Below, in pieces: positions 1 through 8,019 of a stretch of 64,000 nt of DNA. Source of the DNA: Lewinellaceae bacterium (GTDB taxonomy: Bacteria; Bacteroidota; Bacteroidia; Chitinophagales; Saprospiraceae). Made by a program: the position numbers and the translations under genes. A model generated the notes under the pieces. The model searched no databases, was not told where the DNA came from, and saw only the letters and a program-made list of their open reading frames with translations. The DNA is taken from assembly GCA_020636105.1 (NCBI GenBank), contig JACJYL010000001.1, forward strand, positions 2,852,001-2,916,000. Reading direction: 5' to 3'. Positions within the stretch are counted from its first letter, which is position 1, and each line of letters begins with the position of its first letter.

Positions 1-42
1 CCTCAGGTTCCTGTTCTAAAAAAAGGATTGCCCCAAAAATAC

Positions 43-70
43 TTTAGTCTTTAACCTTTAGTCTTTAACC
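43..70. repeat. two tandem copies of a 14-bp unit
   Basis: TTTAGTCTTTAACC occurs twice head to tail (43-56 and 57-70) and is followed by TTTT. It is short and lies outside any gene, so slippage or a repeat-element edge would explain it. Confidence 0.7.
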
Positions 71-94
71 TTTTCACCTCCCCGGGGCCATGTC

Positions 95-185
95 TGCGCT
101 GCGCTGGCCACCGGGCTATCCACTGCGTTACTATCCCTTGTCCTCCTCGCCAGCTGCGGCGACCTCCACTATACGTTCCGGCCAA
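95..185. repeat. dispersed intergenic repeat family A, copy 1
   Basis: The 33 bases at 109-141 (starting CACCGGGCTATCC, ending ATCCCTTGT) are identical to 57043-57075. Flanks are also related: a GCGCTGCGCT/CGCTACGCT stretch before the core and a GCGACCT...CTAT.CG.TCCGGC stretch after it. Both copies are intergenic. Confidence 0.75.
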
Positions 186-439
186 CTGCGGCGCAAAGCT
201 AAAAGCAGGAGTTTTTCCATATTTCATATTCCGGAAGAAGACAGTCTTAAACGACCAAACCCACACACTCCATTGCGCTGAACTAATTGGTTTTGAATGA
301 ATAACCACCAAATCCGGGAAAGGTGCAGCGCACCTGTTTGTGATCGGAGATTAAATTTTGATCCAATTATTTAGGATGAAGTCAGAGAATTTCCTCCTTC
401 CTTATTTAAAATCCGCAAATCCTTATCCTGACAGTTCCC

Positions 440-3400
440 CTATCGGCTCACCACAATCTTCTTCGTCACAACCCCCTTTGTCGTTTGCACATTCAAAAAA
501 TAGATTCCCGGCACAAGATGTTCTACGCCAAGGCTAAACTGGCGAAGGCTGGCCGATTCTTTTTCCAAAAGCATCCTTCCATCGACATCAAACAAATTCA
601 ACTTCACCATTCCCTCCAGGGCAGTATCGAGATGGACAAAAACCACATGCTCAGCCGGGTTGGGGAAAACCGTCACCCCAAAATCCGGAACCAACTCCGC
701 TATTCCAACTGTCGCATTTTCATCGATCTTAATGTTGAATACCTGGGTCGGCGACAAACCGCCCTGACCATCCCGGACCAGGAAATTGAAATGGTCATAA
801 ACCTCCTCACCGCCATCATGTACATAAGTAATATAATTGGCATTCACCGCCGTCTGCCGAAACACATCGCCCACGCCAAGGGGTTCATCGATGTAATACA
901 AAGTGCCTTCCGCCGGCAACGAAAGGATCGTATATTCCAGGAAGAACAAATTATCACTGTCCGGATCGTCTACCTCCAGTTCATTCTGGGTAATGTAGTT
1001 AAACCCGGCCGGCGGTACGTAAAGCGTATCATTGGTCACCACATAGGGCGACTCGGTTGAATTGCCGGCCGCACAAAATTCAATACTCCATTCCTCCAGG
1101 GCTCCTGATGCCCCGAAACCGGATTCTACAACCTTCACCCGCATCGTCCATTCTCCCTGGATATCTTCCCCCTCAAAGGCCGACAAAGACTCAACGGGTC
1201 TGAAAACAATACCATCGTCCGGAGGACAGGTGATGTTAAAAGGAGAATCATCGTCAAAGCCAATGCGTAAATTCAGGGTATTACCGCAGTTTTGATCGAA
1301 CAGGACAACCTCTGTACCCGCCGGACTGATGAGGGTTATTCTCAAACTATTCACAGGCTGATAAACGGCCTGCATATAAGGAATATTCACGTCACTGATG
1401 ATCCCGGAGGATTCGATAAAAAGCTTGGATTCAATCGTCGGCAATCCAGAACCACTGATATTTTTGGGCAGATCATCCGGTGTATAAGTTTCGCAACTGG
1501 TGGTGACAGTCTGGAACGCAAAAGGATCCAGCCAGGGCCCCGGGCCGCATGTGTTTATGGCCCGGATACGCCAAAAAAACAGGTGGTTGGGTTCAAAAAA
1601 TTCAGCCGGGGTAAGAAGGGTATCCATTAGGCCGAAAGCACTGATGATCACGCTGTCACCAAATAAGGGGGACGTAGATATCTCCAGGTCATAGGTGTCG
1701 GCATCTTCAATCGGATTCCAGGAAAAATCAGCCCCCAGAATGATGCCGTTTTCACCATTTACAGGAGTGGCCATGGCCAGGTCACTGAAATCGCTTCTGG
1801 TGATTTCAAGGATAAAACTGCGGTAAGTGGTATCTGCCCCTGCTGCCGTCGCCTGAAGGATCACCTCATACGATCCGGAAGGCACTTCAGTCCCCAAATC
1901 CAGAGAGAAAGTGCCTGACTGGCCTGGAATAACCGGGTTTTGCTCGTATGTCGCCACCTCATCAGGCAACCCGGCCACCAGTTCAAAATGGACTTCATTG
2001 GTAAACCCTACCAGGGAGTCCGTTTCAAAATGGATGTCCACAAGGGCCGGCGTGCACACTTGTTGGATGAATGGCCCCACCTCGACAGTAAAACCAGGCA
2101 CTGTGGCCGGAACAATCGCAAAATTCTGGTTCGAGATGTCAAAGAATACGTTTTCAAAACTTTCTACCTTAACCCTGGCCTGGTTGGTCAGCACATTCGG
2201 GATGGTCACCATGGTACTGCCGTTATTGGGTTGATGATAAGCCAGCAAATACGGATAGGTAAACCCTCCATCTACCGAAAGTTTTACATTGACAAAAGCA
2301 CAATTGATGGGCGCCACAGTAGTATTCGCCACATCCCAGGTCACCTCTACCGATTCATTCACTTCGTAACTCAATCCGCCTGTATTGGGTGCCGTGACCA
2401 GGAATGGTCCGCCGGCATCCGATACCGTGACCACCATATCATCATCCGCCGTACAGCCGTGCAGCAGTTGATTGTCCCGCACGGAAAAAGTAAATTTCAT
2501 GGTGCGTGCCACCTGCGGCAACACTTCCCAGGTGGGATTTTGGTTGTTGACAATGTCAAATAGCCTTGGAAAGACCCGGCTGGGCGATGCGGTCAAATTC
2601 ACGGACCTGAAAAGCGGACCACCCGCACTATTACCTGAAGGCGGCATGGTCGCTACCTGGCTATCCATCTGTTCCCAGGTGGAGGTCAGCGATCCAGGGT
2701 CTTCCTCGTCATCCGCTGTTCCAATTAGCTCAAAAGGCGTTCCGACCGGGATGGTGTAGTCAAGGCCCGCATAGGCAGTGGGTGGGGTATTTTCACTCAC
2801 CAGGCTTTCATAACAGGTACTGCTGGTACCAAAAGTCACATTTTGTGCAATTTCGCGCAAGTTAATGATATGGAAAAGGTCATCGCTATTGGGCTGAACA
2901 TTGGGCGGGCAAATCCCCGCATACCCCATGATGGAAGAGGCACTACCCGGTTCAACAGCCGTATCGGAATTGCGTTGGCAATCATTATTCTGCGTGTGAT
3001 TGCCCCCGTACTGGTGTCCCATCTCATGGGCGACGTAATCAATGTCAAAAGGGTCCCCAATCGGATTGGAAAGTCCTGTCACCCCCTGGGCTTTCCGATT
3101 GGGACTGCAGGGAGAGTTCAAACTGGCAATGCCGCCGCCGCCGGTACTGAATACATGACCGATATCATAATTGGCTGAGCCGATGATATTGTCCACCGTT
3201 TCCTGGTTTTGATCGAGCATCACATTGCCATTATTGTTGGTGTAAGGATCGGTGGAAGCACTGAAAAAGATCAGCTCATCCGTATTGGGAATGAGTTCCA
3301 TGGTAATGGCAGCGTCCCGTTCATATACGCCGATCACCCGTGTCATCGTGGTATTCATGGCCGATAATACAGAAGGAATGGTTCCCCCGTGGTACTGGGC

Positions 3401-4084
3401 GTATTCGCCGGTGCAGGCCAGGGCCAGGCGGTATTTCCTCAAAATACAATCCCCGGCCAACAATGTTTTTGCTTCGGTGTAATCCAAATCATCAATGCCC
3501 TCCTCAACAGAATTACCCTCCACACCACACTGGAACGGAACGGTATTTTGCTTGACAAAATCTTTCTTAAAATAACTGATATAGTGTTCCGTATCTCCCT
3601 CTGCATAGGGGTCGATAAAAACAGTACTGTGCCTGCCGGAGAGGATCATGGCGTGAAAACCTTTCAAGGTAAAGTCTAACCGAACATAAGCCGTGGGATC
3701 GTCCATCCCCTTTCCGGCAAAAGACTGTATTTCAGGAAAACGGGCAGCCAGGTCCGGATGAAGGATGGGCGCTTTAACGATTTCAAAAATTTCCGACGTG
3801 CCGTCCGGCATGGGCAGGGTTATGCGTATTTTTTTGTCTGCTGCCGCTGCCGAAAATTTCATTGGAGCGGTATCCAGAGTCGTTTTAAAACCTTCAAAAT
3901 CAAGAGAGACGGTACGATAAACCATCGGAATGATCCTGCGGTTCATATGCTGAATTACAAGATTCGCTTCACCGAAATCATTCCAGGGATTGGCCGCCTT
4001 TCCTGTGGTTTGTGCCATGAGCCCGCTTAGGCCCGACAAAAGAAAAAGGAATAGAACCAGGGTTGATTTTTTTAAAAATTGCAT
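440..4084 (-). CDS. secreted reprolysin-like zinc metallopeptidase with P domain and T9SS C-terminal domain
   Basis: This is a 1214-aa secreted protease. The start at 4084 is chosen because it opens directly on a signal peptide (MQFLKKS, a hydrophobic run, then GLMAQ); a longer frame to 4165 adds an unlikely N-terminus. The metzincin zinc site HEMGHQYGGNH has H353, E354, H357 and H363, and a Met-turn SIMGY has M386, so the catalytic residues are intact. After the peptidase domain come beta-sandwich/fibronectin-III-like segments, a proprotein-convertase P-like domain (roughly residues 870-1010), a cadherin-like segment and a T9SS type A domain (the last ~80 residues, starting near VFPNPAEH). 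It is expected to be exported by Sec, moved across the outer membrane by T9SS, and released or anchored at the surface. It is transcribed divergently from the sortilin-like gene. Natural substrates cannot be read from sequence. Confidence 0.9.
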   Translation of the reverse strand: MQFLKKSTLVLFLFLLSGLSGLMAQTTGKAANPWNDFGEANLVIQHMNRRIIPMVYRTVSLDFEGFKTTLDTAPMKFSAAAADKKIRITLPMPDGTSEIFEIVKAPILHPDLAARFPEIQSFAGKGMDDPTAYVRLDFTLKGFHAMILSGRHSTVFIDPYAEGDTEHYISYFKKDFVKQNTVPFQCGVEGNSVEEGIDDLDYTEAKTLLAGDCILRKYRLALACTGEYAQYHGGTIPSVLSAMNTTMTRVIGVYERDAAITMELIPNTDELIFFSASTDPYTNNNGNVMLDQNQETVDNIIGSANYDIGHVFSTGGGGIASLNSPCSPNRKAQGVTGLSNPIGDPFDIDYVAHEMGHQYGGNHTQNNDCQRNSDTAVEPGSASSIMGYAGICPPNVQPNSDDLFHIINLREIAQNVTFGTSSTCYESLVSENTPPTAYAGLDYTIPVGTPFELIGTADDEEDPGSLTSTWEQMDSQVATMPPSGNSAGGPLFRSVNLTASPSRVFPRLFDIVNNQNPTWEVLPQVARTMKFTFSVRDNQLLHGCTADDDMVVTVSDAGGPFLVTAPNTGGLSYEVNESVEVTWDVANTTVAPINCAFVNVKLSVDGGFTYPYLLAYHQPNNGSTMVTIPNVLTNQARVKVESFENVFFDISNQNFAIVPATVPGFTVEVGPFIQQVCTPALVDIHFETDSLVGFTNEVHFELVAGLPDEVATYEQNPVIPGQSGTFSLDLGTEVPSGSYEVILQATAAGADTTYRSFILEITRSDFSDLAMATPVNGENGIILGADFSWNPIEDADTYDLEISTSPLFGDSVIISAFGLMDTLLTPAEFFEPNHLFFWRIRAINTCGPGPWLDPFAFQTVTTSCETYTPDDLPKNISGSGLPTIESKLFIESSGIISDVNIPYMQAVYQPVNSLRITLISPAGTEVVLFDQNCGNTLNLRIGFDDDSPFNITCPPDDGIVFRPVESLSAFEGEDIQGEWTMRVKVVESGFGASGALEEWSIEFCAAGNSTESPYVVTNDTLYVPPAGFNYITQNELEVDDPDSDNLFFLEYTILSLPAEGTLYYIDEPLGVGDVFRQTAVNANYITYVHDGGEEVYDHFNFLVRDGQGGLSPTQVFNIKIDENATVGIAELVPDFGVTVFPNPAEHVVFVHLDTALEGMVKLNLFDVDGRMLLEKESASLRQFSLGVEHLVPGIYFLNVQTTKGVVTKKIVVSR

Positions 4085-4138
4085 CGTAAAATTTTGTTTG
4101 TATGGTTGTGTTCGATCAATGCCAGTTTGAGTCAAACA

Positions 4139-4146
4139 CAAAAATA
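4139..4146 (-). promoter_or_regulatory. probable -7 box (TAnnTTTG) of the metallopeptidase gene
   Basis: On the minus strand TATTTTTG fits the Bacteroidota -7 consensus and lies about 55 bases upstream of the chosen start. A TTG upstream has a shorter spacing (16 bases) than usual, so support rests on the -7 box. Confidence 0.35.
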
Positions 4147-4304
4147 ATTTATAATTGTATTTCAAGACACTTTTCCCCCTTTTACTCTTTAAACTGTAAG
4201 GCAGGCTGCATTTTCAACCTTTTTTATCAACCTGTGTTAATCTAATGATTAGATTTTCATAATTTCGGGAAAAATTTATACCAGTCCATAAACTTAACAG
4301 TTAG

Positions 4305-7300
4305 ATGAAACGCATATTACTAAGCCTTGTCCTGATCATTGCAACCATATTTATTGCCCTGCAATTGACCAAAAAAGAAGAAAATCACGAAGAAGGAGAG
4401 CTGTCCAAAGCCCTCAGTATCCAGGGGGCTCTCGATGAAGAATTCATACGCACCAAAGATCCAGCCCTGGGCTACATCCCCAAAGAAAGAAAAATCGCTG
4501 CTCTCGAAGAAGCCTTCCGTCTGCAGGAAGAGATGAAAACGATGCAGCGCAACAACAGCATCCTCGGATCCCGCTGGCGGGAAAGAGGCCCCAACAACAT
4601 CGGAGGCCGTACCCGTGCCATCCTGATCGATCAAAATGATCCGGAACGTAAAACGATATGGGTCGGCGGGGTGAGCGGCGGACTCTGGCGTTCCAAAGAC
4701 ATCACCAAATCCGATCCTCAATGGGAGATCATGAGCAACTATTTCGAAAGCATGACCATCGGAAGTCTAGCCCAGGATCCTATCGAGCCGAATTATATTT
4801 ATGCAGGAACCGGAGAATCTGTTGGCAGCGGCATCGAATTTGCCGGCATGGGCATTTTACGCTCTTCGGACGGTGGCGAAAACTGGGAGTTGCTTCCCTC
4901 CACCACCTCTTTCGTGGTTACGCGCTCCCTGCTCGTGCATCCTGAAACCGGCGATGTTTACGCTGCAACGCGCACCAAAGGCATACAGCGGAGCAAAGAC
5001 CACGGAAACACCTGGCAAAAAGTGGCCGGATACGTTCCACCGAATGACTTTGCCACCAATGACTATTACGATGTTCAATATTCCCTCAACGGATACATTT
5101 ATGCCTCCACACCCTCCGCAGTAAGGCGCTCGGCTACCGGTGATCCCGGAGACTGGGAAACCCTGACCGGATCCGGGTCCGGTTTTCCCAACGGCCTGAG
5201 CAGGGTGGAAATGACCATTGCCAAAACGAGTCCGAATACGCTCTATATTATAGGAGATGCCGGGAATTCTTCCTCCAATGTTTTCATCTCCCAGGACGGT
5301 GGGGTATCCTGGTTACAAAGGGCACAACCGCCCATTACCGGGGACGGTTACAGCCAGGCCTGGTATGATCTCGACATAACGGTCGATCCTTTTAACGAAA
5401 ACCATCTTTACGCAGGAGAAATCCGTCTCAGCCAGTCTTTTGACGGGGGTAATTCTTGGAATAACATCAATAACATTCACGCGGATCATCATAAAATTGT
5501 ATTTGATGAAGCTCAGGAAGGCATCGTTTATTTAGGAAACGATGGGGGTATTTACCGCAAAACAAACACATCATCCCCCCAGGACAGAAACAAAGGCTAC
5601 AATGTAACCCAGTTTTATGGCGGTGCCATCCACCCGGAAGCAGGCAAAAATTATTACCTCGCCGGGGCACAGGACAACAGTTCGCTCCAGATACAAGGAC
5701 CTACCAGCCCCTCTCCAGGGATTAATGTCAGAGGTGGAGACGGCATGCTGGCCCATATCGACCAGGAAGACGGAAAGTACCAGATGGTTTCCAGCCAAAA
5801 TGGTGGCTGGTCTCTCTCAACAAATTACGGTAGTTCTTTTGATGGAGGACTGAATGTGGCCGGGCGCTGGGTAAACAGCAGTGATTTTGACAGTGAATCG
5901 AAAATCCTATACATGCAGAATTATGATGCAAATTCTGATTTTGTGAGGTGGCACGTTGACACAGGTACAGATGAAATGGTAGATTTAAGTAACTTCCAAT
6001 TTAATCTACAAAATGCTAATGGTAATTTCATATCAACAGTCAGTACTGTGTGCGTAGCCCCCAATGTCTCTAACAGGGTCTATTTTGGCACAGATAATGG
6101 GCGGTTGATCAGGGTTGATAATGCAAATGATGATAACCTTTTAGAAGGCACTCAAGTCGGTTCCTTTACCGGGACTGTTTCCTCTGTTGATGTGGAATTC
6201 GGCAACCCGGATCACATCCTGGTCACGCTGTCCAACTACGGGATCAACAGCGTTTATGAAACTAAAAACGGCGGGGCGAACTGGATCAGCTCCGGTGGGA
6301 ACATTCCCGATATGCCGGTTCGTTGGGGCATCTTTAGTCCGATTGATCCCACCCAGGCTTTAATTGCCACGGAGGCGGGTGTATGGGCCACGGAATTGCT
6401 CGACGGATCCAATACCATGTGGTTCCCTCCCCAGCAGGAAAAAGGCATCCCGCTCACGAGAGTCGATCAGCTCCGCGTACGTCGTTCCGATAATATGGTG
6501 CTGGCCGCCACTTATGGCCGCGGACTGTTTACCACGGATATTTTCATGGAACCCAAGGCAGATATGTTCATCGACCAGGTCGGATACACCAATGTGCCGT
6601 TGAAGTTCCTGGGAGAAGAGGCCATCAACGCGAGTTCATGGGCCTGGACATTCGGTGACGGCAGTACCAGTAATGAAGAAAATACCACCCATACTTATCC
6701 CAATATCGGAGAATACCCGGTAAGCCTGACTATAAACGATGAACTGACATCAGCCTCCAACGTCAAAATCCTTCCGGATCGTGGCCTTCCTTACGAAATC
6801 GGAACAGGAAATTACGGAGGTGATTTCGAAGGTAACACAGAGCAATACGGGGTATTTACCATCAGTGGCTCTTCCTTCAGTAGAGGAAATTCCACCATCG
6901 AAGGCAAGAATGGTGTCCATAGCGGGGCCAACGCGTTTGTCCTGGGCATCGATGAACCCTATTACGAAAACGGCACCCATTCGATGATCTACCTCCCTAA
7001 TTTTGATATGGAAGAGGAAGGCATTTACGAATTCAGCCTGTGGGCAAAATTCAGCCTGAGCAATGGATATGATGGTTTCCGGGTAGAGTATTCAACCGAC
7101 CGGGGACAGTTTTGGGAACAGTTGGGCTCGAATGAGGATGAAAACTGGTACAACTATAAAAACAACAATCTCGATGGAGCAGGTTTCGACCAGGGGTCTT
7201 CTTATTTTTCCGGCTCCAGAAGCACTTTTAAAAATTTCAAACTCAACATCAGCAACCTCTCCGGGAATAAAGACGTAGCCTTCCGCATTGTTTTTAAAGG

Positions 7301-7937
7301 CGGTACCAGCGGGAATTTCAGAGGCGTGGCCATCGATGATGTGGAGATCACCAAATATGAGGGCGAGTTAAAAACTGATCTGTTGAGCTTCAGCGGAGAA
7401 TACACCGATCCTACCGAGATTACGCTGACCTGGTTAACCCAGCCGGAATACTATTGTCAGAAATTCGAGGTGGAACGCTCCGTCAACGGCTTTGACTTTG
7501 AAGAAATCGAAACGGTTTATGCAGCAGGTGGGACTTCTCCCGATGTCCACACTTATTCCATGACCACCAATGGCCAGCGGAATTTGAATTTCTACCGTCT
7601 AAAAGTCATCAATCAAAGCAGCGCCGCCGGGTACAGTTACGAGTTCTATTCTCCGACCATCGTCATGAGAAGAAAACTAGAAGGTATTGAAGTGCAATAC
7701 TTGTTCCCCAACCCGATCGAGGACCAGATATTCCTGACTTTTACGGATATCCTGGTGGGCGAAACCCTTTACGAATTGTTTGCCGCCAACGGACAACTTA
7801 TCGCCAAGGGCAACTTACCGGAGGGAGAACCAACCGCCACTTTAAACGTGCCGACCAACCTGGCATCAGGTGTTTATATCCTGAGAATACAGATCGGAGA
7901 CGGCAACCAGCAAAGCTTTAAATTGCTGAAGAATTAA
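4305..7937 (+). CDS. secreted sortilin/BNR-repeat protein with PKD and T9SS C-terminal domain
   Basis: This is a 1210-aa surface or secreted protein. Residues 1-20 form a hydrophobic export signal (MKRILLSLVLIIATIFIAL). Residues ~90-740 carry repeated Asp-box/BNR-like motifs (SSDGGENW, SQDGGVSW, SFDGGNSW, TKNGGANW), the pattern of VPS10/sortilin-type beta-propellers. A PKD domain follows (WAWTFGDGS), then a jelly-roll-like segment with a CSxAxF-type start (EFSLWAKFSL), and a C-terminal T9SS type A domain (YLFPNPIEDQ to the end). Related proteins are abundant T9SS cargo in Saprospiria and probably mediate surface binding. No glycosidase catalytic residues could be assigned, so enzymatic activity is not claimed. 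It ends just before a strong terminator shared with the convergent DUF5916 gene. Confidence 0.85.
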   Translation: MKRILLSLVLIIATIFIALQLTKKEENHEEGELSKALSIQGALDEEFIRTKDPALGYIPKERKIAALEEAFRLQEEMKTMQRNNSILGSRWRERGPNNIGGRTRAILIDQNDPERKTIWVGGVSGGLWRSKDITKSDPQWEIMSNYFESMTIGSLAQDPIEPNYIYAGTGESVGSGIEFAGMGILRSSDGGENWELLPSTTSFVVTRSLLVHPETGDVYAATRTKGIQRSKDHGNTWQKVAGYVPPNDFATNDYYDVQYSLNGYIYASTPSAVRRSATGDPGDWETLTGSGSGFPNGLSRVEMTIAKTSPNTLYIIGDAGNSSSNVFISQDGGVSWLQRAQPPITGDGYSQAWYDLDITVDPFNENHLYAGEIRLSQSFDGGNSWNNINNIHADHHKIVFDEAQEGIVYLGNDGGIYRKTNTSSPQDRNKGYNVTQFYGGAIHPEAGKNYYLAGAQDNSSLQIQGPTSPSPGINVRGGDGMLAHIDQEDGKYQMVSSQNGGWSLSTNYGSSFDGGLNVAGRWVNSSDFDSESKILYMQNYDANSDFVRWHVDTGTDEMVDLSNFQFNLQNANGNFISTVSTVCVAPNVSNRVYFGTDNGRLIRVDNANDDNLLEGTQVGSFTGTVSSVDVEFGNPDHILVTLSNYGINSVYETKNGGANWISSGGNIPDMPVRWGIFSPIDPTQALIATEAGVWATELLDGSNTMWFPPQQEKGIPLTRVDQLRVRRSDNMVLAATYGRGLFTTDIFMEPKADMFIDQVGYTNVPLKFLGEEAINASSWAWTFGDGSTSNEENTTHTYPNIGEYPVSLTINDELTSASNVKILPDRGLPYEIGTGNYGGDFEGNTEQYGVFTISGSSFSRGNSTIEGKNGVHSGANAFVLGIDEPYYENGTHSMIYLPNFDMEEEGIYEFSLWAKFSLSNGYDGFRVEYSTDRGQFWEQLGSNEDENWYNYKNNNLDGAGFDQGSSYFSGSRSTFKNFKLNISNLSGNKDVAFRIVFKGGTSGNFRGVAIDDVEITKYEGELKTDLLSFSGEYTDPTEITLTWLTQPEYYCQKFEVERSVNGFDFEEIETVYAAGGTSPDVHTYSMTTNGQRNLNFYRLKVINQSSAAGYSYEFYSPTIVMRRKLEGIEVQYLFPNPIEDQIFLTFTDILVGETLYELFAANGQLIAKGNLPEGEPTATLNVPTNLASGVYILRIQIGDGNQQSFKLLKN

Positions 7938-7950
7938 CCATTGGATTTAA

Positions 7951-8000
7951 CGATAAAAAAAGGGAGCATTACCGGGCGGTAATGCTCCCTTTTTTTATCG
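7951..8000. terminator. bidirectional rho-independent terminator between convergent genes
   Basis: A perfect 23-bp inverted repeat (7951-7973 and 7978-8000) with a 4-base GGGC loop. The GC-rich stem GGGAGCATTACC is bordered by seven A's on the left and seven T's on the right, so it has a U-tract in both directions, as expected between convergent genes ending at 7937 and 8020. Confidence 0.95.
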
Positions 8001-8019
8001 TTATTGGAATATTACGGCA

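Larger units (their letters stand above)
1..439. other. intergenic region with short repeats, no gene seen
   Basis: No convincing gene is present. From the left it holds a 14-bp direct repeat (43-70), a copy of a 33-bp repeat also found near 57.05 kb (109-141), and a small palindrome AGGTGC-AGC-GCACCT at 321-335 downstream of the metallopeptidase gene. Open frames across 51-311 run through the repeat element on both strands and look non-coding. The first 40 bases show nothing recognisable and could be the tail of a region outside the window. Confidence 0.6.

Noticed and set aside
51..311. Open frames on both strands near the left end
   Set aside because: They run through a dispersed repeat that recurs at 57 kb; no domain, start context or conservation supports a gene.
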